DNA from: DASQJL01 sp036380835
GTDB taxonomy: Bacteria; Eisenbacteria; RBG-16-71-46; SZUA-252
Direction of reading: 5' to 3'
Length of the DNA stretch: 64,000 bases
NCBI GenBank assembly: GCA_036380835.1
Contig: DASVDZ010000082.1
Span: 13,582 to 77,581, forward strand
Position numbers and translations under genes: made by a program. The notes under the pieces are model-generated. The model worked only from the letters and a program-made list of their open reading frames with translations, did not search any database and was not told the origin of the DNA. Positions 35,439 to 45,400 of the stretch are shown here, in pieces (position 1 is the stretch's first letter; each line of letters begins with the position of its first letter).

Positions 35439-38400
35439 ATGATCGGCAAGAAGTTGCGCGCGTACGAAATCACCGAGGAAATCGGATCGGGGGGGATGGC
35501 CACGGTCTACCGGGCCTACCAGCCGAGCATGGACCGCCACGTCGCGATCAAGGTGATCCGGTCCTCGATCCTCCACGATCCGGCGCTTCGGGAGCGCTTC
35601 CAGCGCGAGGCGCGGCTCATCGCGCGCCTCGAGCATCCGCACCTCCTGCCGGTCTATGACTTCGACGGCGAGCACGATCCTCCCTACATCGTCATGCGGT
35701 TCCTGGAGGGCGGGACGCTGAAGCAGGTGCAGCAACGGGGCGGCGTGCCGCGCGACGAGCTGCTCTACATCCTGCACCAGCTCGCGGGAGCGCTCGACTA
35801 CGCCCATCGCCAGGGCATCGTGCATCGCGACCTGAAGCCTTCGAACGTCATGATCGACCGGGAGGGGAACGCGTTCCTCACCGATTTCGGCATCGCGCGC
35901 GCCGCCGGAGGGGACAAGGACCTGACGGGCACGGGGCTCATGATCGGGACGCCGGGCTACATGGCGCCCGAGCAGGCCCGGGGCGACGGCCTGGTCGACA
36001 AGGCGGCCGACATCTACTCGCTCGGCGTGATGGCGTTCGAGATCCTGACGGGGTGCCAGCCCTACGAGAGCGAGAACGCGTTCGACGTGATCCTCGCCCA
36101 CCTGAACGCCCCGATCCCGCGGGCCAGCGAGCGGCGGCCGGACGTTCCCAAGGCGGTCGACCTCGTGCTCGCCCGCGCCCTCGCCAAGGAGAAGGGTGAG
36201 CGCTACCCGACGGCCGCGGCCTTCGTCGAGGAGCTGACGCGCGCCCTCAGGATCAAGCCGAGCAACGCGCCGTCCGCGCTCCAGTCGATGACCCAGACCC
36301 TCTCCGTCGACCAGCTGGCGGCCCTGCAGGCGCAGCGGGAGTCGTCCGAGACGCCGAGCTCGTCCACGCCCTCCGATCAGCAGCGGCAGATGACGGCCGT
36401 CTCCGTGGACGTGAAGGAATTCGCGGAGATCCTCTACGAGACCGGCGCCGACGCCGAGCGCGTCCGGGCGACGATGGAGGCGCTCTGGAGCGGCTTCGCC
36501 AAGATCGCGGCGGAATCGGGCGGCGTCATCCACAGCCGGACGGACGAGTCGGGACTCGTGCTCTGGGGCCGCGACCGGGCGCGCGAGGACGATTCCGAGA
36601 GCGCGATCCGGGCGGCGCTCCTGATGCGCGATCGCGCGCTGGCCGCGGCGCGTTCCGTGCTCGGGACGGAATGGGAGCCGACCGAGGAGGGCCCACTCCC
36701 GTTCACCGCCGGCATCACGACGGGGCCGGTCCTTCTCGAGCGCGAATCGGACTCCGGGACGTACGCCGCGAGCGGCGCGCCGATCACGCTGGCGGGCCGG
36801 CTCAAGGACGCGGCCCCCGCGGGCGGCATCCTGGTCGCGCACGAGACCTATACGCTCGTCCGGGGCGTCTTCACGTTCCTCCAGGCCGATCCGCTCCGCG
36901 TGCGGGGGCGGAAGGAGCCGCTCGACGTCTATCTCGTGACGCAGGTGAAGCCGCGCGCGTTCCGTCTCAAGGCGCGAGGGATCGAGGGCGTCGAGACGAA
37001 GATGATCGGCCGCGAGATCGAGCTCCGGCTCCTCCAGGAGGCGCTGACGCTGACGCTCGAGGACGGCGAGACCCAGGTCGTGACCGTCGTCGGCGAGGCC
37101 GGCGTCGGGAAATCGCGGCTCCTCTACGAGTTCAGCAACTGGATGGAGCTGCAGGAGCAGACGGTCTGGTTCTTCCAGGCGCGCGCCACCCATCCGTCCA
37201 TGCTCCAGCCCTATTCGCTCACCCGCGATCTCTTCTCGTTCCGGTTCCGCATCCTCGATTCCGACCCGCTCACCCAGGTGCACGAGAAGTTCGTGCAGGG
37301 GATCGAGGGGTTCCTCGGCGCCGGATCGACGCGGAAGGCCTACCTGATCGGGCAGCTGGTCGGGTTCGACTTCACCGACAAGCCGGAAGTGGAGGCCGCC
37401 CTCCAGGACGCCGACGCCTTCCGCCGCACCGCGCAGCAGTACCTGGGCGAGTTCTTCACCTCGGCCTCGAAGACGAACCCGGTGGTCATCCACATCGAGG
37501 ACATCCACTGGGCCGACGACCGCTCGCTCGACCTGATCAACAACCTCGTGCGGGAGAACACCGAGCTCCCGCTGTTCGTGCTCTGCATGGCGCGGCCCAG
37601 CCTCTACGAGCGCCGCCCGCAGTGGGGCGAGGGCCAGCGCTTCCACGAGCGCATCCAGCTCGAGCCGCTCTCCCAGCTCTCGAGCCGACGGCTCGTCCGG
37701 GAGCTCCTGAAGAACGTCCCCGAGGTGCCGACCGCGCTCCGCGATCTGGTCGTCGACCGCGCCGACGGCAATCCCTTCTACATCGAAGAGCTGATCAAGG
37801 CGCTGATCGACGACCGCGTGATCGTGAAGGGAGAGGAGGCGTGGTCGGTCGACACCTCCCGTCTCTCCACGGTGCGCGTCCCGGCCACGCTCACGGGCGT
37901 GCTCCAGGCGCGGCTCGACACGCTCCCGGCGCCGCTCCACCAGCTGCTCCAGCGCGCCTCGGTCGTCGGCAGGATCTTCTGGGACGCGGCGGCGGTCCGG
38001 CTGAGCCAGGAGACCGCCGGGCAGAAGCCGGCCGAGGTGCAGGCGATGCTGGAAGACCTGCGCGACCGCGAGATGATCCTGCAGCGGGAGGAGTCGGGGT
38101 TCGCCGGCACCGTGGAGTACGTCTTCCGCCACGCCATCCTCCGCGACGTGACGTACGAGACGGTGGTGCCGAGGCAGCGGCGGACGTTCCACAAGCTGGT
38201 CGGCGACTGGCTCCTCGAAGTTGGCGGCGAGCGCGCGGGCGAACACACGATCCTCGTGGCGGAGCACTACGGGCGCGCCGAGGAGGCCGCCATGGCGGCG
38301 GCGCAGCTGAAGAAGGCCGGCGAGCGCGCCCTCTATCTCGCCACCTACGAGGAGGCCGCCACGCTCTTCCAGCGGGCGAAGGAGATCCTGGCGGGTCCCG

Positions 38401-39377
38401 CGCACGCGGCGCAGCGGATCGAGGTGGAGATCCTGCGCGCCGAGCTCGAGGTGAACCGAGGCTCCTATCCGAAGGCGATCGAGATCCTGAAGCCGGCCCT
38501 CGACGAGGCCCGCGCCATCAAGCACGAGGTCCTCCAGGCGAGCGTGCTGGGGCAGCTCGGACGGATCGCCATGTGGCAGCGGGACATGCCGGCCGCCGAG
38601 GAATACCTCGCCGAGGCCCTTCGCATCGCCCGGGCCTCGAACGACAAGCCGACGTTGGTCTTCACCCTCCGCCAGCTCGGGAACACGACGTACCGGAGCG
38701 ACCTCAAGTCGGCGCGGGCCTGCCTGGAGGAGAGCATCGGCCTGGCGCGCGAGATCGGGGATCGACGGAGCGAGGCCACGGGATTGAACTCCCTCGGCAA
38801 TCTCTACAGCTACGAGGACGACGATCCGCGCGCGATCGAGACGTACGAGCGCGCCCGGGGCATCTTCCGCGACCTCGGCATGCGCACCTCCGAGTGCATG
38901 GTTCTCGGAAACCTCTCCTTCCTGCATGCGAATCTCGGCGATCTCGAGTCGGCCGAGCGCGAGGCGAAGACCTGCCTCTCCATCTGCCGTGAGACGGGAG
39001 GGGTGCAGTTCCGGATCGCGGGCGAAGTCGCCATGACCGACATCTGCATCCGGGCGGGCCGGGACGCCGAGGCCCGGAAGTACGCGCTCATGGCCCTCGG
39101 CACCGGAAGGGAGGTGGGCGTGCCGCTCACGTACCTGCCGATGCAGCTCGGCATCCTCAAGATCCGGAGCGGCGACCGGCCGGCGGGCCTCGCCTGGATC
39201 GGCCACACGCGCGCGCACGAAGAGGCGTTCCGCAAGGAGGTCGCGCGCGACATCCAACGGCTGTGGGGCGAATTGAAGGGCGACCTGTCCGACGAAGAGG
39301 CCGAGGCGGCGATGAAGCGCGGCGAGAGCCTGGACCTGGAGGAGATCCTCGCCCAGGCGGAGCGGGACGGGTCGTAG
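35439..39377 (+). CDS. Ser/Thr kinase / cyclase-like / AAA-STAND ATPase / TPR fusion
   Basis: The protein has 1312 residues. Kinase 1 to about 270: GSGGMATVY, Lys38, HRDLKPSN (His129), DFGIAR, YMAPEQ. A class III cyclase-like domain spans about 318-500. It keeps both metal-binding Asp positions (Asp324, Asp369) but has Thr450 where active cyclases have Asn, with Arg454 retained. An ATPase domain of the AAA_16/STAND type follows: GEAGVGKS at 552-559 and IEDIHWAD at 686-693. TPR repeats run from about 930 to 1290. No membrane helix is seen. This is a signal-integrating protein, with TPRs as sensor or scaffold. The cyclase part is probably a nucleotide-binding or regulatory remnant (inference). 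Confidence 0.95.
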   Translation: MIGKKLRAYEITEEIGSGGMATVYRAYQPSMDRHVAIKVIRSSILHDPALRERFQREARLIARLEHPHLLPVYDFDGEHDPPYIVMRFLEGGTLKQVQQRGGVPRDELLYILHQLAGALDYAHRQGIVHRDLKPSNVMIDREGNAFLTDFGIARAAGGDKDLTGTGLMIGTPGYMAPEQARGDGLVDKAADIYSLGVMAFEILTGCQPYESENAFDVILAHLNAPIPRASERRPDVPKAVDLVLARALAKEKGERYPTAAAFVEELTRALRIKPSNAPSALQSMTQTLSVDQLAALQAQRESSETPSSSTPSDQQRQMTAVSVDVKEFAEILYETGADAERVRATMEALWSGFAKIAAESGGVIHSRTDESGLVLWGRDRAREDDSESAIRAALLMRDRALAAARSVLGTEWEPTEEGPLPFTAGITTGPVLLERESDSGTYAASGAPITLAGRLKDAAPAGGILVAHETYTLVRGVFTFLQADPLRVRGRKEPLDVYLVTQVKPRAFRLKARGIEGVETKMIGREIELRLLQEALTLTLEDGETQVVTVVGEAGVGKSRLLYEFSNWMELQEQTVWFFQARATHPSMLQPYSLTRDLFSFRFRILDSDPLTQVHEKFVQGIEGFLGAGSTRKAYLIGQLVGFDFTDKPEVEAALQDADAFRRTAQQYLGEFFTSASKTNPVVIHIEDIHWADDRSLDLINNLVRENTELPLFVLCMARPSLYERRPQWGEGQRFHERIQLEPLSQLSSRRLVRELLKNVPEVPTALRDLVVDRADGNPFYIEELIKALIDDRVIVKGEEAWSVDTSRLSTVRVPATLTGVLQARLDTLPAPLHQLLQRASVVGRIFWDAAAVRLSQETAGQKPAEVQAMLEDLRDREMILQREESGFAGTVEYVFRHAILRDVTYETVVPRQRRTFHKLVGDWLLEVGGERAGEHTILVAEHYGRAEEAAMAAAQLKKAGERALYLATYEEAATLFQRAKEILAGPAHAAQRIEVEILRAELEVNRGSYPKAIEILKPALDEARAIKHEVLQASVLGQLGRIAMWQRDMPAAEEYLAEALRIARASNDKPTLVFTLRQLGNTTYRSDLKSARACLEESIGLAREIGDRRSEATGLNSLGNLYSYEDDDPRAIETYERARGIFRDLGMRTSECMVLGNLSFLHANLGDLESAEREAKTCLSICRETGGVQFRIAGEVAMTDICIRAGRDAEARKYALMALGTGREVGVPLTYLPMQLGILKIRSGDRPAGLAWIGHTRAHEEAFRKEVARDIQRLWGELKGDLSDEEAEAAMKRGESLDLEEILAQAERDGS

Positions 39378-39428
39378 CCGCTCCGAGACCGGCGAAGGCG
39401 ACCGAAGCGCCGGCGGTCCGGAAACGAG

Positions 39429-39461
39429 GCGGCCCCGGACGACTCTCGCCGCCGGGGCCGC
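39429..39461. terminator. GC hairpin 1 between convergent kinase and gltA
   Basis: Perfect 10-bp stem (39429-39438 and 39452-39461) with a 13-nt loop. No T tract. Confidence 0.5.
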
Positions 39462-39480
39462 GACCACCCCACCCTGCAAC

Positions 39481-39504
39481 CCGCGTGGGGCCCGCCCCAC
39501 GCGG
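39481..39504. terminator. GC hairpin 2 between convergent kinase and gltA
   Basis: Perfect 10-bp stem (39481-39490 and 39495-39504) with a CCCG loop, 12 bp from the gltA stop. Likely the gltA terminator. Confidence 0.6.
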
Positions 39505-39515
39505 AGCCTTCCCGC

Positions 39516-40823
39516 TCAGCCGCGATCGGCGAGCGGCAGGTATTTCCTCTTCGGCGACCCGACGTAGATCTGGCGCGGCCGGGCGATCCGGAAGCTCTTG
39601 TCGTGCCGCATCTCGATCCACTGCGCGATCCAGCCCGGGAGCCGGCCGAGCGTAAACATCACCGTGAACATGTTCACCGGGATGCCCATCGCCTGGTAGA
39701 TGACGCCCGAGTAGAAGTCGACGTTCGGGTACAGCTTGTGGCTCACGAAGTAGTCGTCCTTGAGCGCGACCTCTTCGAGGCGCATGGCGATTTCGAGCTT
39801 CCGGCTCGAGACGCCGACGCGCGCGATCACGTCGCCGCAGGCCTTCTTGAGGATCGCGGCGCGCGGATCGTAGCTCTTGTAGACCCGGTGCCCGAATCCC
39901 ATGAGCCGCGTCGTGTCGTTCTTGTCCTTGGCTTTGGCGAGGAACCGATCGGCGTTCCCGTCCTCGCGCTCGATCTGCTCGAGCATCTCGATGACCTGCT
40001 GGTTCGCCCCTCCATGGAGCGAGCCCCAGAGCGCGCTGATTCCCGCCGCGATGCTCGCGTAGAGATTCGCCCTCGAGCTGCCGACCATCCGCACCGTGCT
40101 GGTCGAACAATTCTGCTCGTGGTCGGCGTGCAGGATCAGGAGCAGGTCCACCACGCGGGCCAGCACGGGATCGACCTCGTAGTCCTCGCTCGGCACGCCG
40201 AACATCATGCGGAGGAAGTTCGAGTCGTAGTCCAGCCGATTCATCGGGTACATGAACGGCTGCCCGATGGAGTGCTTGTAGGAGCACGCCGCGATCGTCG
40301 GCATCTTCGCGATCAGCCGGATGACCGTGTCGTGGAGCTGCCGCTCGCTCTCGGGCTGCTGATAGAACGTGGCGAGCGCGCCGACGGCCGCCGCGCAGAT
40401 CGGCATCGGATGGGCGTCTTTCGGCAGGGCGTCGAAGAACCGGCCGAAGTCCTGGTGCAGCATGGTGTGGCGGGTGACCTCGTGCGTGAACCCTTCCAGC
40501 TCGGACCGGGTCGGAAGCTCTCCGTAGAGGAGCAGCCACGCGACCTCGAGGAAGGTGCTCTGCGCGGCCAGCTCCTCGATCGGATAGCCGCGGTAACGCA
40601 GGATCCCCTTCTCTCCGTCGATGAAGGTGATCGCGCTCTGGCACGAGCCCGTGTTGGCGTAGCCCGGGTCGAGGGTGATGAGACCGGTCGTCGCGCGGAG
40701 CTTCTCGATATCGATCGCCGCCTCCTGCTCGGTGCCGCGGACGATCGGCAGGGTCGCCGAGGTTCCGTTGAACGAGAGGGTGGCCGTATCGGGACTCTTC
40801 TGTTCCTTGAGCTGCGTCGTCAT
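39516..40823 (-). CDS. gltA: Citrate synthase
   Basis: The protein has 435 residues, the length of type II (hexameric) bacterial citrate synthases. It condenses oxaloacetate and acetyl-CoA to citrate in the TCA cycle. Catalytic residues are His235 (HADHEQNCST), His312 (GFGHRVYK) and Asp369 (YPNVDFYSG). The last two are 57 apart, as in E. coli (His305/Asp362). The N-terminal beta domain begins ATLSFNGTSATLPIVRGTE and includes DPGYANTGSCQSAITFIDG. A GGAGGT precedes the ATG at 40823. The frame extends upstream, but that part does not look coding. Confidence 0.97.
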   Translation of the reverse strand: MTTQLKEQKSPDTATLSFNGTSATLPIVRGTEQEAAIDIEKLRATTGLITLDPGYANTGSCQSAITFIDGEKGILRYRGYPIEELAAQSTFLEVAWLLLYGELPTRSELEGFTHEVTRHTMLHQDFGRFFDALPKDAHPMPICAAAVGALATFYQQPESERQLHDTVIRLIAKMPTIAACSYKHSIGQPFMYPMNRLDYDSNFLRMMFGVPSEDYEVDPVLARVVDLLLILHADHEQNCSTSTVRMVGSSRANLYASIAAGISALWGSLHGGANQQVIEMLEQIEREDGNADRFLAKAKDKNDTTRLMGFGHRVYKSYDPRAAILKKACGDVIARVGVSSRKLEIAMRLEEVALKDDYFVSHKLYPNVDFYSGVIYQAMGIPVNMFTVMFTLGRLPGWIAQWIEMRHDKSFRIARPRQIYVGSPKRKYLPLADRG

Positions 40824-41014
40824 GGCACTACCTCCGGATAGGCGCTTCGAAACGGCTTCGCCGGGCTCGCTCGGGCCCGGGGCCGAGAATGGCTCAACCG
40901 ACAGCATACTCCGGCCGCGCCGCTTCGTCGCTCCTACCAAGGTATCGGTCGGGGAGGCACCAGGGGAGGCCGGGCGTCGGCACGGATCCCGCCGGCGCCG
41001 ACGCCGGGGGGCCC

Positions 41015-42100
41015 TCACCGGACGTTCCTCTTGTCCGGCCGCTGCCGCGCCGCGCGATGAATCTTTCGCCACCGGTCCGCCTCGGCGCGCCGAAGGCGCT
41101 CGTCGGTCTTGGCCGCCTCGTGGATCACCTCGCGCTGGAGCTTCCGGTAGCTCCGGAACCGCTCGGGCTCGAGCCGGCCCGTCTCGAGCGCTTCGCGCAC
41201 CGCGCATCCCGGCTCGGCCTCGTGCCCGCAGTCCCGGAACCGGCAGCCGGCGGCGATCGCCTCCACGTCCTCGAACGCGTGGGAGAGTCCCGCCTCTCCC
41301 TCCCACATGAGGAGCGTGCGCATGCCGGGCGTATCGAGGAGCATTCCTCCCCCCGGAAGGAGAACCAGCTGCCTCGACGTCGTGGTGTGGCGGCCGCGGT
41401 CGTCCTCGCGGATCGCGTGGACCCGGAGCAGGTCCCGCCCCGCGAAGCGATTCACGATCGTCGACTTGCCGACGCCCGAGGAGCCGACCAGGGCGACGGT
41501 GCGTCCGGTCTCGATGTAGGGCAAGAGCGAGTCGAGGCCGCCCGGCTCGAGCGCCGAAACCACGTGCACCGAGACCCCTCGGGCGACCCGCTCGACCCCC
41601 TCAAGCAGGGAGGCCGGGTCGGGGCAGAGATCGGCCTTGCTCAAGACGATGACCGGCGTGGCGCCGCTTTCCCAGAGGAGCGCGAGATATCGCTCCATCC
41701 GCCGGAGGTTCAGGTCGTGGTTGAGCGACTGCACGAGGAACACGGTGTCGACGTTCGCGGCGATCACCTGCTCGACCGAGCGCTCCCCGGCCTCCTTCCG
41801 GGAGAACTTCGTGCGACGCGGGAGCACCCGGTGGAGGAGCGCCTCGCCACGCTCCGCGCCGCCCTCCGGGACGCGCGCCATGGCCCAATCGCCGACGCAG
41901 GGCCGGTCGGCGCCCGTCGTTTCGATTCGGTGGCGGAGCTGTCCCGCGAGCTTCGCGAAATAGAGGCCGGCCGCTCCGGCGGCCCGGTAGCTTCCTCGCT
42001 GTTCCTCGACGATCCGCGCCGGGACCAGGCCGGCGTCCAACGCGGGATCCAGATGCGCTTCGAAATAGCGGTTCCAGCCCAACGCTTCCAGATGGGACAC
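41015..42100 (-). CDS. rsgA: Small ribosomal subunit biogenesis GTPase RsgA
   Basis: The protein has 361 residues. The order is an N-terminal OB fold, then the circularly permuted GTPase with G4 (LSKADLC) before G1 (GSSGVGKST) and G3 (LLDTPGMR). A C-terminal zinc knuckle (CRFRDCGHEAEPGC) follows. The switch region DDRGRHTTTSRQL is typical. It helps late 30S assembly by checking the decoding site and hydrolysing GTP on the ribosome. It is a single gene between gltA and the tricorn gene. Confidence 0.97.
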   Translation of the reverse strand: MSHLEALGWNRYFEAHLDPALDAGLVPARIVEEQRGSYRAAGAAGLYFAKLAGQLRHRIETTGADRPCVGDWAMARVPEGGAERGEALLHRVLPRRTKFSRKEAGERSVEQVIAANVDTVFLVQSLNHDLNLRRMERYLALLWESGATPVIVLSKADLCPDPASLLEGVERVARGVSVHVVSALEPGGLDSLLPYIETGRTVALVGSSGVGKSTIVNRFAGRDLLRVHAIREDDRGRHTTTSRQLVLLPGGGMLLDTPGMRTLLMWEGEAGLSHAFEDVEAIAAGCRFRDCGHEAEPGCAVREALETGRLEPERFRSYRKLQREVIHEAAKTDERLRRAEADRWRKIHRAARQRPDKRNVR

Positions 42101-42433
42101 GGCGTCTTACTCCTCGGGCGTGCGGGCGCGCGCGCCGGATGCGGAGCCTGGGCTCGGGGCGCGAGCGGACGCGTCAACGTCTCCCCGGCGCGGGTGGCCG
42201 CCGGGACGGTCTCGTGGGCAATCGGGGGTTTCGGGGGAGCCGGCGTTCGGGCCGGCCGGAAGGGAACCGGTGAGGGATACCCTAGCGGCCGGACGCGGCT
42301 CCGAGGGTTACCGTGGCGGTCTTCATAGGACGGGCCCTCCGTAGGTCGGGGGAAAGGAGCGCCCGGCGGCGCGCCGGGCTCGTACGAATACGATACCCGG
42401 CGCCGCCGCTCCGGTCAATCCGCTCGCGAAGGC
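42101..42433. other. Intergenic region upstream of rsgA and downstream of the tricorn gene
   Basis: 333 bp with no convincing gene. It holds the hairpin at 42361-42379 near the tricorn stop. I see no clear promoter for rsgA. Confidence 0.55.
42361..42379 (-). terminator. GC hairpin downstream of the tricorn gene
   Basis: Perfect 8-bp stem (42361-42368 and 42372-42379) with a 3-nt loop, 55 bp past the minus-strand stop codon. Confidence 0.45.
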
Positions 42434-45400
42434 CTACTTCGTGCCGGCGGTCTCGCCCTGGAACGCCTCGCGGGTGCGCTGCCGCACGGGGCCGAACTCG
42501 GGAACGATCGGCGGATGCGCCTGTTTCAGGCGGAGCACTTCCTCGATGCCGCGATCGAGCTGCGCGTCGATACCCTTCGCCACGTCCTGGGGCATGTCGT
42601 CGACGACGATGTCGGGATCGACGCCGTGGTTCTCGATGGTCCAGCCGCCCTGGGGCTCCCACCACGCGGCCTCGGGCTCGGTGGCCAGGCCGCCATCCAC
42701 GAGCTGGCGCGCCCCGCTGATGCCGACGACGCCGCCCCACGTGCGCTTGCCGATCACCGGCGCCAGCTTCTCGCGCTGGATCACGGCGGGGAAGATGTCG
42801 CCGTCGGAGCCGGCGAACTCGTTCGTCAAGACCACGAAGGGGCCGTTGAGCGTCCGGTAGGGGTAGGAGCTGAGCCCGCCCAGACGGGACCGGTCGAAGC
42901 TCACGATGCTCCGACGAAGGCGCTCGACGATCATCTGGGATACCGCGCCGCCGCCGTTCCACCGGGCGTCCACGACCATCCCCTGTTTGTCGAGCTGCGG
43001 GTAGAACCAGCGATTGAACTGGATGAGGCCGTCCTTCCACATGTCGGGGAGATGCACGTAGCCGATCGTTCCGCCGCTCTTCTGCGCCACGTATTCGCGA
43101 TTCCGCCGCACCCAGTCGACGTACCGGAGCGTGGCGTCGGACGGAACGGTCTCCACCACCACGTCCCGCGATCCGGCGGCCGCGTTCCGCGCGTTCACCG
43201 TGAGCACGACGCTTCGCCCCGCCAGATCGGCGAAGTACGAGTAGAACGACCGTCCTGGCTCGAAGGGCCGGTGATTCACCGCGAGAATGTACTCGCCCTC
43301 CTTGACGTCCGCGCCGGGAGCCCGGAGCGGCGAGACGACGCCGTCGGCGGGATCGCCCCGGTAGATGCGGTCCACCCGATACGCGGAGCCGTCCCGCTTC
43401 ACGTCGGCCCCGAGGAGCCCGACCGACACGTGCGGCACGTCCACTCCCGGATCGCCGCCGAACGTGTAGGTGTGCGAATTGTTGAGCTCGCCGATCAGCT
43501 CGCCGATCAAGTCCTTGAGATCGGAGCGCGAGGCGAGCCGGGGGAGGAGCGTCGCGTACTGATCCCCGATCTTCTTCCAGTCGAGACCGCCGAGGCCGGG
43601 ATCCCAGAAGAAGTCCCGCTCGTTGCGCCAGGCTTCGTAGTACATCTGGGTCCACTCCTCGACCGGATCGAGGTCGATCACGACGTCGGACATGTCCACC
43701 TTCGCGTCCGAGAGGTCGGAGGGAACGGCCCCCGCGTCGACGACGTAGATCTCGCCCTGGTCCTTCATCACCGCGATCTTCTTCCCCTCGGCGGCGAGGC
43801 TGTACGCGGACATTCCGTCCGCGAAGGATTCCGGCTTCCGCTTCTCGAGGTCGAAGGAAACCAGCGTGTTCTCCGGCTTCGGCTCCGCGAAGAGACCGGG
43901 CTGCTCGGCGAACCCCTTCACGGGGGACGAGACGTAGAAGACGTGGCTCGACGTCGCGCCGAGGCTCGAGTAATCGCCGAGCGGGACGTCGAACATCACG
44001 ACGCGGTCCGCGATTCCGTCGAAGTCGATCTCGATCGGCTTGGGCGCCTCGGGCTTCTCCGAGTCGTCGGCCTTCTTGTCGGTGGACTTCTTCTCCTTCT
44101 TGTCACCGCCCGCGCCCGCCTTGTCCTTGGAGTCGGACGTCTCCTTCTTCCCGTCGTCGGGCAGCCCCTCGAGATCGGCGAGCGGGTTCTTGACGTCCTT
44201 CCGGAGGAGCACCAGGTAGGGGCGGACGTTCTTCGCCTCGACGTTGTCCCAGTCGACGGTTCCGAGGATCGGGTTGGTGTTCCGGTGACTGAGGAAGTAG
44301 AGATAGCGGCCGTCGGGGTCCCACGCCGGCGAGTAGTCGTCGGTGGCGAACCCCGTGATCTCGTGGACCGCGCCCGCCTTGGCGTCGAAGACGCAGACGC
44401 CGGCGTAGTCGGTGGCGCGCGTCTTGGAGTAGGCGAGCCAGCGGCTGTCGGGGCTCCAGACGTAGTCGTGGATCGGGGCCTGCTTGCTCTGGTCCACGCG
44501 CCGCGGCGTTCCGCCCCCGGTCGGGATCACCCAGAGCGTCTGCGCCTGATCGGCGACCGCGACCCATTTCCCGTCCGGGGAGACGCGCGGGGGGAAATAC
44601 CAGCCGTTCGCTCCCGCGGGCTTCACCACCTTGGGCTCGCCTCGCCCCCACGCGTCCCGGATCCGGATCTCCTGCTCGTGGGGCGCGTCGGTCACGTAGA
44701 CGAGGCGCTTGCCGTCCCCGTCGAAGCTCGCCCAGCTCTCTCTTGCGCCCGTCCCTCCCATGACCGGAAGCGTCACGCCCTTCTTCACCGGGACGGAGAA
44801 GACCTCTCCGCGGGTCGTGACGGCCACCCGGTCGCCCTCGGGGGAGAGATCGAACCAGGTGAGGGTCGACGCGGCGTCGGGATACCGCGAACGGGTCAAC
44901 GCGCGCTCGCCGGGCAGCTCGATCGGGACCTGGCGCTCGGATCCGTCGCTCGGATCGAAGACGTGCACGTCGGCCGCGACCGTGAAGGCGATGCGGCCGT
45001 CCGGGCCCATGCTGGGCCAGCGCGCGTCCCATTCCTTGAAGTCGGTGTGGCGCTTGAGATCGGTCCCGTCGGGCCGGATCGACCAGATGTTCGTGGTGCC
45101 GCCCTTGTCGGAGAGGTACCAGATCCGGCCGCCGTGCCACATGGGGAACGCGTTCGCGCCGTCGAACGTGGTGATCTGCTTGAAGTCGCCCTTCTCCGGC
45201 GTGCCGACCCAGATCTGCGCCGCCGTGCCCCCCCGGTAGCGCTTCCACGTCGCGGTCTCACGCGACGAGCGGTTGAACGCCCACTGCCCCGATTCCGGGT
45301 CGATGCTCAGGCGCCAGGCCCATCCGATCGGTATCACCTCGGGGTCGCCGCCCGCGGCCGGGACGCGCCAGATCTCGCTGGCTCCGGTCGGACTCGAGCG

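Noticed and set aside
35220..39500. Very long open frame on the minus strand antisense to the large kinase, in frame with rho
   Set aside because: It mirrors the kinase gene, is Arg/Leu/Glu/Pro-rich like other shadows here, and the rho family begins only at 35219.
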